Shown here piece by piece: positions 55,826 through 64,000 of a stretch of DNA of 64,000 nucleotides; within the stretch, counting starts at the first letter, position 1, and the number at the start of each line of letters is the position of its first letter. This stretch comes from Pedobacter sp. ISL-64 (GTDB taxonomy: Bacteria > Bacteroidota > Bacteroidia > Sphingobacteriales > Sphingobacteriaceae): the NCBI RefSeq assembly GCF_018613605.1, contig NZ_JAGGPU010000004.1, forward strand, positions 186,001 through 250,000, given 5' to 3'. Position numbers and translations under genes: made by a program. The notes below the pieces were generated by a model. The model saw nothing but the letters and a program-made list of their open reading frames with translations. It did not search any database and had not been told where the DNA came from.

Positions 55826-57154
55826 TTATTCTGAAACGATTTTTCTGATCCTGTTGTTGTTTTTGTCCAGTACATAAACAGTCCCGTTTTTGTCTACTGC
55901 AACGCCACCAGGTGCACTGAAAGATGCTTGCTGTCCAAAACCGTCAGTATATCCGGCTACACCACTTCCCGCAAAGGTGCTCACCTGATAAGTATTAGCT
56001 TGTACCAAGCGGATACTTTGATCAGGATTAGTGGTGCTTCCCCCACCGGTTCCGTTGCCGGCGACATAAATATTATCGCTGCCATCTACAGCAATGCCCC
56101 ATGGGTAAGCAAATTGCGCCGATTTAGGGTCGCCATTTAAATAACCTATTTTATCCTGTTGGCCCGCAATAATGCTTCCTTGCCAGGTACCCGCATTGAA
56201 CTTTCTGATCACCTGATCGCCATGCGCAGATACGAATAAATTACCAGAATGATCAAATTTAATCCCCGCAGGATAATTGAGGCCGGAGATGATTTCTTTG
56301 GTGCTGCCTTGCGCGTCGATCTGATAAACGCTTCCGGGGCTGGAACAGCTTGCATAGAAAAGCTTACCGCTACTTTTGTCAAAAGCAACGCTCCACGGCG
56401 CCTGACTACCAAAACCCCATGTTTTAGCCTGTCCATCCGGGCTGATCATCCTGATGTCCCAGTTGCCGGGATCTACACAATAGATGTTTCCACTGCCATC
56501 AATGGCGAGGTCGTACGGCAAAGAGAAATTTGCAGCGGTGCCTTTGCCATCTGCATAACCTGCAAGCGCCGGATTGCCCGCCAGGGTACTCACATTTCCT
56601 TCAGGATCGATTTTGCGAATACAATGGTTACCTGGGTCAGCTACATAAACATTGAGTTGATCGTCTACCACAATGCCTGAACTTCTATACCAATTTTGAC
56701 CGGAAAAGTTAAATGAGGCATCTGTTCCCTTACCGTTGGCAAATCCTGCGTTACCAGAACCGGCAAGGGTGGTTACAGTTCTTGTGTATTCATAATTAAA
56801 AATGGCCTGACTTAAAATTTCCTTATTTTCTATCTTCACTTTTATCAGGCCAGATTTTGATTTTTTTGGCACCACCACCATAATCTGTGTGGCGCTGGCT
56901 CCAATTACTTTGAGGGGCAAGTCGTTTAAAACAACAGAGATTTTAGAGACGTCAGCAGTAAAATTAGTTCCGGTAATGAGTATTTCTGTGCCGCCGCCGC
57001 CTTTTTTGGGAATAAAATCTGAGATAGCAATAGGTGAAGACGGATCAAAGCCATCGGTTTTATTTTTTTTGCAGCTTGTAACAAGGAGCAAAATACAGAT
57101 TGTGCAACTTAACAAGTGCGAACGTTCTGCTATGTTATGGATGAATTTTTTCAT
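55826..57154 (-). CDS. IPT/TIG and NHL-repeat surface lipoprotein
   Basis: The protein has 442 residues. The lipobox is LVTSC, with C at about residue 28. An IPT/TIG domain (ISDFIPKKGGGGTEILITGT) is followed by a six-bladed NHL-type propeller with repeats such as TLAGSGNAGFANGKGTDASF, GYADGKGTAANFSLPYDLAI and GYTDGFGQQASFSAPGGVAV. This design is common for surface glycan-binding proteins encoded after susCD. It is co-transcribed with SusD upstream and the beta-helix gene downstream (32 bp each). Confidence 0.88.
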   Translation of the reverse strand: MKKFIHNIAERSHLLSCTICILLLVTSCKKNKTDGFDPSSPIAISDFIPKKGGGGTEILITGTNFTADVSKISVVLNDLPLKVIGASATQIMVVVPKKSKSGLIKVKIENKEILSQAIFNYEYTRTVTTLAGSGNAGFANGKGTDASFNFSGQNWYRSSGIVVDDQLNVYVADPGNHCIRKIDPEGNVSTLAGNPALAGYADGKGTAANFSLPYDLAIDGSGNIYCVDPGNWDIRMISPDGQAKTWGFGSQAPWSVAFDKSSGKLFYASCSSPGSVYQIDAQGSTKEIISGLNYPAGIKFDHSGNLFVSAHGDQVIRKFNAGTWQGSIIAGQQDKIGYLNGDPKSAQFAYPWGIAVDGSDNIYVAGNGTGGGSTTNPDQSIRLVQANTYQVSTFAGSGVAGYTDGFGQQASFSAPGGVAVDKNGTVYVLDKNNNRIRKIVSE

Positions 57155-57186
57155 TTAATTCTTTCTTAAATACATTAATGCTTTAC

Positions 57187-59016
57187 TTACCAACCTGGAT
57201 TTTGAACCAGGGCCCTGTCACGGTCGAGCTGATATTGAGAAATAGGGAAGAGGTACATTTTATTCTCCCAGGCCCTTTTTTGAAATAAGGTACGTTTGTA
57301 AAAGGAGGTAAAACCAAATCCAAGTCCCCCGTCGTCTTCATTCACATTCATGGTGTAGATATTTTGATTTTCGGGAGCGCCGAGTAGCAGTCTTCTGATG
57401 AGGGTATAATATCGGTCGCCTTCGAAGCATAATTCTACCTGTCTTTCTTTAAGGATGTACTTTCTCATGAGTTCCTTGTTTCCAACCGCATTGGGATATA
57501 CAGTTTCAATTCCCGGTAGGCCTGCTCTGGTCCTGACCAGGTTTAGGGTTTGGGCAATTTCGGGATTGGAAGGATCATACTCGTTTAAAGCTTCGGCATA
57601 ATTGAGTAGAATCTCCGCATAACGCATAATGATGAAGGGCCTGTAATTGGTAGCATCCTGCCTGATGTTATCAGCAGGGCTGATGTTTTTTAGAAAATTG
57701 TAACCGGTGATGTTATTGGTAATTCCTGTGGCTTTGGCACCAGCTTTACCCGAATAATAAAATTCTATACGACCGGTACCGTCAACATTGCCAGCTGAAG
57801 AATAATAATTTTTATCATCAACAGTAGGCGCAGGCAATACCGGGCGGCCATTGTATTGGATGTACGCATAAAAACGGGCCTCCCTGTTGGCATACATATT
57901 CCATTGGCCTTTTTTATGTCCCCAGCTCTGATCACTGTTATTTTCTGCAAAACCAGTTTCGTTATATTGAGATAATGGATCATCAATGGCGCGGCCGTTG
58001 TTCATATAGAAGGCGTCAACTACATTTTGAGTGGCATTATAAACATTGATTCCCCCCGGATTGGGTGAGGATGCTTTGGTGTATCCCCAATAGTTCCATG
58101 AATTTCTGGAGAACAGGATCTCGCTGTTCCAATTGGCCAGGAAAAGATCGCGTACAGAAAAATATGGATCAAACCTGGTACCACCGTTATCCAGGTTCGT
58201 GAATAATTTATATGCGTTAAGGTTCATCACGGCTTTCGCAGCATCTGCGGCAATTTTCCACTTACTTGGATCATAAGCGGTAGGCGCGAGTGCTTTTCCA
58301 TCCTGATTTTTTAGCGAACTTAGCGCCGGGTTTCCGTTCCATAATGGACTGGCGGCCCAGAGTGCAAGTTGCGATTTAACCGCCAGGCATGAGCCTTTTG
58401 ATGGGCGGCCATAATTGCTGGAGGAAGCCCAGCTAACAGGCAGATCAACGGCAGCTTCATCCATTAACTGGTTTACATAGTCTTTGCATTCATCAAAAGT
58501 ATTTCTGGGATATTTATTAAAATCTTCATCAAGTGCGAGCGCGGTTGTTAACCTTACCACCGGCCCATACTGTTTAAGTAATTGCCAATAAAACCAGCCC
58601 CTTAAGAACTTTGACTCTGCTTTATATTGAGTTTTTAAAGCCGAACTCAGCTGTGACTCAGGTACTCTTCCAACATTGGCCTCAAAAATAAAAGTTGATC
58701 GGATGCCCGTATAATAATGATCCCAATGGTCATAATAGGCATTTACCGGGCTCCAGTTTCCTGCAACCATCTGTCTTACATTTGTACCCGGGATAGAAAC
58801 AGATGCTTCATCGCTAATGCCAATATGCGCAAAGTCGATTTCGAGCACTGCACCGTAAATGTTGTAGAGGTAAGACTCTGCATTTGCCCGGTTGCTCCAA
58901 AGGATATCTGAGGTGAGGAGGTTATCTGGCTTTTCGTCCAGGTGTTTGCATGCGGATAAAATACTTGTTAAGAATAATGTCCCTGCTGCTATAATGATTA
59001 AATATTTTCTTTTCAT
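57187..59016 (-). CDS. SusD/RagB-type lipoprotein of PUL B
   Basis: The protein has 609 residues from the ATG at 59016; a longer open frame upstream lacks a signal peptide. The lipobox is ILSAC, then KHLDEKPDNLLTSDILWSN. Family marks are KYKAESKFLRGWFYWQLLKQYG-like helices, MRYAEILLNYAEALNEYDPS, ILKERQVELCFEGDRYYTLIRR and the ending RALVQNPGW. It lies 41 bp after susC and forms the lid of that transporter. Confidence 0.93.
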   Translation of the reverse strand: MKRKYLIIIAAGTLFLTSILSACKHLDEKPDNLLTSDILWSNRANAESYLYNIYGAVLEIDFAHIGISDEASVSIPGTNVRQMVAGNWSPVNAYYDHWDHYYTGIRSTFIFEANVGRVPESQLSSALKTQYKAESKFLRGWFYWQLLKQYGPVVRLTTALALDEDFNKYPRNTFDECKDYVNQLMDEAAVDLPVSWASSSNYGRPSKGSCLAVKSQLALWAASPLWNGNPALSSLKNQDGKALAPTAYDPSKWKIAADAAKAVMNLNAYKLFTNLDNGGTRFDPYFSVRDLFLANWNSEILFSRNSWNYWGYTKASSPNPGGINVYNATQNVVDAFYMNNGRAIDDPLSQYNETGFAENNSDQSWGHKKGQWNMYANREARFYAYIQYNGRPVLPAPTVDDKNYYSSAGNVDGTGRIEFYYSGKAGAKATGITNNITGYNFLKNISPADNIRQDATNYRPFIIMRYAEILLNYAEALNEYDPSNPEIAQTLNLVRTRAGLPGIETVYPNAVGNKELMRKYILKERQVELCFEGDRYYTLIRRLLLGAPENQNIYTMNVNEDDGGLGFGFTSFYKRTLFQKRAWENKMYLFPISQYQLDRDRALVQNPGW

Positions 59017-59057
59017 CAGAATATTTTTTAATGCTATAATTGATCGATACGTCTTTT

Positions 59058-62000
59058 TTAAAGTGATGCTTTCAGTCCCAGTGCAAATGTTCTTAAGGGT
59101 GGGTATCCTGCAGCATTGGCGCCAAGTTCCGGGTCCCATAATTTAAATTTGGAGAAAGTAAGTAAGTTCTGCCCCGTGAGATACAGGTAGACCGACTTAA
59201 TCGAGGCCCTTGCAAGTAAAGCATCTGAAAACCGATAACCTAAGGTGGCTTGTTTTAAGCGGACGAAGCTCCCATCTTTAGACCACCAGGTGCTTGGCTG
59301 ATAATTATTGCTGTTCTGATTGGAAATTCCCAGTCTGGGATAATATGCATCCTGTCTTGGGTTTTCAACAGTCCACCTGTTTTCCAGGTTCGCCAACATG
59401 CCCGAAGGATATTGCCCCATACCGGTAAAAGGTACAACACCTGCACCAGTTGCTCCTTCGCCTGTAACAGCCGAGCCATTGGCCATAAAAGAAACGCCCG
59501 AAATACCCTGGAAGAAAAGAGAAAGATCGATACCTTTATAACCTACTGTAAATCCTGATCCGTAAAGAATGGTTGGAACGTCAGATTTACCTGTATACAC
59601 CCTGTCGAAGCTGTTAATTACCCCGTCATTGTTCACATCTTTGTATTTGATGTCTCCCGGCTTTAAATTTGCACCAAACTGGCTCGCACTGGCCGCAATC
59701 TGTTGGGGGGAAGTGAACAGACCTTCTGCAATATACATGAGGTTGTCGCCCAATTTTTGACCGGTTGCCTGTTGATAGGCATACAGTTGTTTAGGTTCAT
59801 CCCGTTCAACGATCTTATTGTTGTTATAGGTGAAATTTCCATAAAGACGAAGTGATACGTTTCCAATCTTCTCATTGTATTCCACATTGCCATCTACGCC
59901 CTGATTATTCATCTCCCCTAAATTGGCGAATACTGTTCCGGTTACGCCCAGAATGCCCGAGAGTGAGCTTCTGGCAATCAGAATGTTTTTTCTTCTTTCT
60001 TTGTATAAGTCTACGGTGATATTAAGTTTATTGAACAAGCCGATTTCAGTACCAAAATTGTCTTTCGTAGACTTTTCCCAGGTCAGGTTTTCTACGCCAA
60101 ATACACTTTCAGTCACTCCATTAAATATGGTTCCATTAAAGCCTAAACCTATTGAACTTCCCGAACCATATTGGCTCAGATAAGGGAATCTTTTCAGTCC
60201 GTTTCTAAATCCGATCTGATCATTCCCTACAATTCCATGAGAACCTCGAACTTTCAGCAGGTTCACAGTAGCTGATAGGTTTTTGAAAAAGGGTTCGTTC
60301 GAAATCACCCAACCCCCTGAAAGAGAAGGGAAAAATCCAAACCTTTTACCTGGTTCAAAGTTTTCTGAACCGGTGTACCCTGCATCAAATTCGAGCAGAT
60401 AACGGTCTGCATAATCATAAGTTACCCTGAAAGCCATACCCTGGTTTTTGTAAGGGATAGAAGAAATTACATCTCCTGCCGAGCTAACGACCCTGGTACG
60501 CATATTGTATAAAAATAAACCACCAACATGATGTTGGCCAAACCTGCGGTCGTAAGTAATATTGGTTTCCAGGTACATCTTTTTCTCTGCACTTGAAGAT
60601 TGTGAGTAACCCAGAAACTGTTCTCCAACCCTTGATTGGTTAAGGATCAGGTTGCCATCAGCATCTCTTGAACTGGCCAGGAAAAGGTTGTTCCTTCCCG
60701 TTCGCCTATTGTCGTTTTCACTATACGAATCAAATGAGAACCTGGCCATTGCACTTAACCCAGGTGTAAAACGGTCTAATTTCTGATTGATGGAAAAAAT
60801 GGATTGTATAGTGGGACGGAATTCTGTTGCATAACCCGAATTTTGAATTTCATTGAGTGGATTGCTTCCTCCATTGTTAAACGGGCCAGCCCATGATCCA
60901 TCTGGGTATTGGATAGGGAAAGCAATAGGCGGAGTTAAATAGGCATTATACCAGATTTTACTTGCCGATAAACCCGGGTATCTGCTGCTCACCAACATCG
61001 CGTCCAAATTCATGGATAATAAAGTTGTGGGGCTCAGGTCGATATCGAGGTTGGTCCTGAAATCATACCTTTTAAAATTTAAATTCGGATTGTAACCATT
61101 TTGCTTGGTCACTTTATAACTGCCATCCTGGTTATAAAAAGAGGCTGAAACATAGTACCTCACGCTTTGAGAGCCTCCGCTTACGTTTAAATTGGTATTA
61201 AAACCTGGAGCCCAGTTTTTATAGGTTGATTTGATCCAGTTTACATTAGGGTAGAGGTACGGATCCAGACCACTTGCGGTTTTCTGGATAATTTCTTCTG
61301 AATATACAGGTTGATTGCCATCGTTGATATTGGCTTCATTGTAGAGCCTCATCCATGAAACACCATCCAGCATTTGTGGTGTTTTAGTAAGGCCAGACAT
61401 AGAGGCTTCGGTTTTTATTGAAATCAACGGCTTCCCGGCAGTGCCTCGTTTGGTATTGATAATAAGGACACCATTGGCTCCCCTGGCACCGTAAACTGCA
61501 GTGGCAGAGGCATCTTTAAGTAAGGAAATACTTTGTATATCCTCCGGATCAATATTGTTGTAAGATCCTCCGAAAGAGCTGTTTACATCGTCCCGTTGTA
61601 CGCCGTCAATAATAATTAGTGGTTCCGTATTGCCTGTAAAAGTTCCTATCCCCCGGATAGTAAAAGAGGCATTGTCATATCCTGGCTCACCGCTTCGCTG
61701 CATAGAAATAACCCCCGCTACTTTACCAGCCAAAGAGTTGGAAAGTGAACGGTTAGGGGTCTGCATATCCGACATATTGATTGTGCTAACTGCACCAGTA
61801 ATGGTAACCTTCTTTTGTTTTCCATAACCAACTACCACTACATCTTCCAGGGCTTTGTCTTCTTCTGTTAGGTTGATATTGATCTCAGTCTGTTCGCCCA
61901 AGAGTATTTCTTTGGTGATGAAGCCTACGATCTGAATAACCAGCGTTTCATTTTTATCCGCCTGGATTTTAAAATTCCCATACGAATCTGTAGAGGTTGC

Positions 62001-62492
62001 TTTTTTAGTTCCTTTAATCAATACGGTTGCCCCCGGAATAGGGTTTCCTTTTAAATCGGTTACTTTACCCCGTATTTCCTGACTGCTGAAAATGCTGCTC
62101 AATTTGTCAACGGCCTGGTCCAGAAGTGAACTTTCTTTTGCTTTGATCAGGATGGTTTTTCCATCGATAACATAAACCAGGGGTAGGTTATTGAGGATTT
62201 TTTTTACTGCGGCTTCCAGTTCCTCATTCTCAATAGAAATGGTGATGGGATTAATTCCGTTGAGGACTTTTCTGTCGAATAGAAAATTATATCCACTTTG
62301 ATTATGGATCTTTTCTAATGCACTCTTTAATGATATCCGGCGTTCATTAAGGGTAATGCGTTGGCTGAAGCTTGTTGCACTTACCTGCATTAGCGTGAAA
62401 AGGAGTATGATGGTGGTTAGGCGCATAATCATCCATATTTTACGGATATAACGGTCTGTTATACCCGATTTGCTGGCATAAAATCTATACAT
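59058..62492 (-). CDS. SusC-type TonB-dependent transporter with STN signalling domain
   Basis: The protein has 1144 residues. The start at 62492 gives MYRFYASKSG and the hydrophobic MRLTTIILLFTLMQVSA signal, as usual in this subclass. The N-terminal STN domain (about 50-115, SLKSALEKIHNQSGYNFLFD) contacts FecR. A carboxypeptidase-like domain (IRGKVTDLKGNPIPGATVLI), the TonB-box region (LEDVVVVGYGKQKK), a plug with PLIIIDGVQRDDVNSSFGG and A-T-A-V-Y-G-A-R-G-A-N-G-V, and the barrel follow. Substrate binding should signal through FecR to the ECF sigma factor encoded upstream, inducing the PUL. Confidence 0.95.
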   Translation of the reverse strand: MYRFYASKSGITDRYIRKIWMIMRLTTIILLFTLMQVSATSFSQRITLNERRISLKSALEKIHNQSGYNFLFDRKVLNGINPITISIENEELEAAVKKILNNLPLVYVIDGKTILIKAKESSLLDQAVDKLSSIFSSQEIRGKVTDLKGNPIPGATVLIKGTKKATSTDSYGNFKIQADKNETLVIQIVGFITKEILLGEQTEININLTEEDKALEDVVVVGYGKQKKVTITGAVSTINMSDMQTPNRSLSNSLAGKVAGVISMQRSGEPGYDNASFTIRGIGTFTGNTEPLIIIDGVQRDDVNSSFGGSYNNIDPEDIQSISLLKDASATAVYGARGANGVLIINTKRGTAGKPLISIKTEASMSGLTKTPQMLDGVSWMRLYNEANINDGNQPVYSEEIIQKTASGLDPYLYPNVNWIKSTYKNWAPGFNTNLNVSGGSQSVRYYVSASFYNQDGSYKVTKQNGYNPNLNFKRYDFRTNLDIDLSPTTLLSMNLDAMLVSSRYPGLSASKIWYNAYLTPPIAFPIQYPDGSWAGPFNNGGSNPLNEIQNSGYATEFRPTIQSIFSINQKLDRFTPGLSAMARFSFDSYSENDNRRTGRNNLFLASSRDADGNLILNQSRVGEQFLGYSQSSSAEKKMYLETNITYDRRFGQHHVGGLFLYNMRTRVVSSAGDVISSIPYKNQGMAFRVTYDYADRYLLEFDAGYTGSENFEPGKRFGFFPSLSGGWVISNEPFFKNLSATVNLLKVRGSHGIVGNDQIGFRNGLKRFPYLSQYGSGSSIGLGFNGTIFNGVTESVFGVENLTWEKSTKDNFGTEIGLFNKLNITVDLYKERRKNILIARSSLSGILGVTGTVFANLGEMNNQGVDGNVEYNEKIGNVSLRLYGNFTYNNNKIVERDEPKQLYAYQQATGQKLGDNLMYIAEGLFTSPQQIAASASQFGANLKPGDIKYKDVNNDGVINSFDRVYTGKSDVPTILYGSGFTVGYKGIDLSLFFQGISGVSFMANGSAVTGEGATGAGVVPFTGMGQYPSGMLANLENRWTVENPRQDAYYPRLGISNQNSNNYQPSTWWSKDGSFVRLKQATLGYRFSDALLARASIKSVYLYLTGQNLLTFSKFKLWDPELGANAAGYPPLRTFALGLKASL

Positions 62493-62638
62493 TTTGTTAT
62501 ATTTGGTTTGTGCAGTGGCCGCCCAGGTCAAATTGTGGGCAACTGCAGGTTTTGGTTAGTAATTTTTATTAACTGGATGCCAGTAATTATCGGGGGTGTG
62601 TCCAGCACCCCTGGTGATTTGGCATGGTCGTGAAGTAA

Positions 62639-63769
62639 TTATTTCATCACTGTTACTCTCCTTCCTTCTATTTTGAAACGGACACCACCAACAGTTTCTA
62701 TCCATTTCAGCACTTCCGACAATTTACTTTTTCTCGATACTAATCCCTCCAGAACAGGTGTTGAAGCTATTTTTAAACCTGGTTCGTAAATAACATCCAC
62801 ATTGTACCATCTTGCAATCTTGCGCATGGCCGAATTCAGATCCTCTCCGTCGAAGATGAAGTTGTCGTTTTTCCAGCCTAATGTTTCTTCTGTATTCACC
62901 AAACGTGAGGTTATCGTACCGTCAGCATCAATAGAGACCTGTTGACTAGGTTTTAACACGACAGTTTTTAAATGCTGAGCATCTTTTAAACTTTGAATTT
63001 GCATACTACCTTCTACCAGGGTTGTTTTGCTTAGTGGTTCATCAGCATAGCAATTGATGTTAAAAGATGTTCCAAGATCTTCAGCAACCTGGCCTGCACT
63101 TACTACACGGAAGGGTTGTTTGGCATCATGCTTAACCTGGAAATAAGCTTCTCCGGTTAATTCTACCCTGCGTTCTTTCTGGCCGGCAAAGCTGGAAAGG
63201 AATTTCAAGGAGGATGCGGCATTTAACCACACTTTGGATCCATCAGCAAGGGTGATTTGGTACTGACCGCCCTTGGGAGTCGCTAGTACCAGTTGCTGCG
63301 CCGCTACCTCCGTTGAGCCAATTCCGTTTATATCCGTTCCATCGTTATATTCCAGTCCGGATTTATCAACCACTACGCCGCCTGTTAAATTTTTTAAATC
63401 AAATTTTTGGCCATTTGCCAGCGTTACAGTGGCTTTGTTACTACCAGGCTGAATGTCGTGAAGCGCCAGATTATAATCCGTGCGTTGGCTGTGCAGGTAA
63501 AAATAAAGCCCGACACTTACCATGACCAGCAGTGATGCTGCAATTAAAAGTTTTTGACTTAACATACTGAACTTTCTTTCGGCTGGTAGGGTACTGGTCA
63601 TCTTTTTAATAATGAACAGGTCTTCGAGTAGTTCCTCTTCGGTTAAACCCAGGGGGAGTTCTTTATTCCATTGGGCGTACCAACTCTCTAAAAAGTTGAT
63701 TTCTTCAGGTGTGCAGTTACCTTCCTGTTTCTTTTGTAAAAGCTCGTTAATTTCCTCTTTTTGCATCAT
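62639..63769 (-). CDS. FecR-family anti-sigma factor
   Basis: The protein has 376 residues. A cytoplasmic N-terminal helical region (EINELLQKKQEGNCTPEEIN) binds the sigma factor. A single membrane segment (KLLIAASLLVMVSVGLYFYL, about 70-90) follows, then a periplasmic FecR domain (GGQYQITLADGSKVWLNAAS; VELTGEAYFQVKHD) and a C-terminal STN-like DUF4974 region (LNSAMRKIARWYNVDVIYE). It relays the SusC signal across the inner membrane. The gene lies between the sigma factor and susC as usual. Confidence 0.95.
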   Translation of the reverse strand: MMQKEEINELLQKKQEGNCTPEEINFLESWYAQWNKELPLGLTEEELLEDLFIIKKMTSTLPAERKFSMLSQKLLIAASLLVMVSVGLYFYLHSQRTDYNLALHDIQPGSNKATVTLANGQKFDLKNLTGGVVVDKSGLEYNDGTDINGIGSTEVAAQQLVLATPKGGQYQITLADGSKVWLNAASSLKFLSSFAGQKERRVELTGEAYFQVKHDAKQPFRVVSAGQVAEDLGTSFNINCYADEPLSKTTLVEGSMQIQSLKDAQHLKTVVLKPSQQVSIDADGTITSRLVNTEETLGWKNDNFIFDGEDLNSAMRKIARWYNVDVIYEPGLKIASTPVLEGLVSRKSKLSEVLKWIETVGGVRFKIEGRRVTVMK

Positions 63770-63859
63770 TCTTAGACGGCGAAGGAGCGTACCTTCCGCA
63801 TTCAGAGGTTAAAGACGAAGCAGAATAGCCTAGGGGGTAAAGGTGTTTTAAAAAAAAAA

Positions 63860-64000
63860 TCAGAGTGAGAGGAACAACATAGATCCCAGCCTGGTACGCA
63901 ATACCCTTAATGCATTGTTTATCGTAGTTTTTACTGTTTGTTCGGACAGGTCTAACACTTTGGCGATTTCTTGATGACTTAAAAAGTTTTTCCTGCTCAG
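63860..64000 (-). CDS. ECF sigma-70 factor, C-terminal part (cut by window edge)
   Basis: The last 46 codons on the - strand read LSRKNFLSHQEIAKVLDL, then SEQTVKTTINNALRVLRTRL and GSMLFLSL with a stop. This is region 4 with its helix-turn-helix that binds the -35 element. Regions 2 and 4 start are outside the window. It lies 90 bp upstream of the FecR gene and completes the sigma/anti-sigma/STN-SusC signalling chain of PUL B. Confidence 0.9.
   Translation of the reverse strand: MSRKNFLSHQEIAKVLDLSEQTVKTTINNALRVLRTRLGSMLFLSL

Overview
The window reads as chromosomal DNA from a Bacteroidota member, most likely Sphingobacteriaceae and Pedobacter-like. The evidence is two SusC/SusD polysaccharide utilisation loci (PULs), an ECF sigma/FecR pair, a gliding-motility type C-terminal sorting domain, a LytTR regulator, weak Shine-Dalgarno sequences and several TAnnTTTG-type -7 boxes. 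I saw no rRNA, tRNA or CRISPR array. Genus and substrate assignments are inference.

Layout. 0-4 kb: the start of an alpha/beta hydrolase, an alginate-export-type outer-membrane porin with a good sigma-54 promoter match, and a convergent sigma-54 activator. 4.2-5.5 kb: a decayed island with IS21-like end repeats, a frameshifted HNH nuclease and the tail of a serine recombinase. 5.6-8.2 kb: a compact three-gene cassette of a chagasin-like inhibitor lipoprotein, a papain-like protease and an HExxH metallopeptidase, joined by ATGA overlaps. 8.3-9.7 kb: a frameshifted LytTR response regulator and an umuC remnant. 9.8-13.4 kb: a large secreted beta-propeller/MBG protein with a type IX sorting domain. 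14.0-16.7 kb: an aldo/keto reductase, SDR and AraC operon. 17.3-21.5 kb: a YoaK-type membrane protein, two small unknowns, tandem methyltransferases, a Crp/Fnr regulator and an FMN-binding protein. 22.0-24.8 kb: a thioredoxin, ApbE, DUF4266 and DUF3570 operon. 25.4-27.1 kb: integrase and excisionase remnants with small mobile-type ORFs.

27.2-47.9 kb is PUL A on the + strand: a heparinase-I-like lyase, GH95, SusC, SusD, a lipoprotein, GH31, a PL38/PL5-like lyase, GH88, PL6, GH29, a DUF4955 beta-helix protein and GH105. Together they suit an acidic, fucose-bearing glycan: lyases cut at uronic acids, GH88/GH105 remove the unsaturated ends, and fucosidases and GH31 trim side chains. No sulfatase is present. 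48.1-54.4 kb holds an AraC regulator, divergent GH35 and GH89 genes with a candidate LacI operator pair between them, and a truncated LacI gene. 54.3-64.0 kb is PUL B on the - strand, transcribed as ECF sigma (cut by the window edge), FecR, STN-SusC, SusD, an IPT/NHL lipoprotein and a beta-helix protein.

The best candidates for new biology are the inhibitor/two-protease cassette, in which both proteases share a K-x-x-GSEYL N-terminal motif, and a flavinylation-like motif in the DUF4266 lipoprotein beside ApbE.
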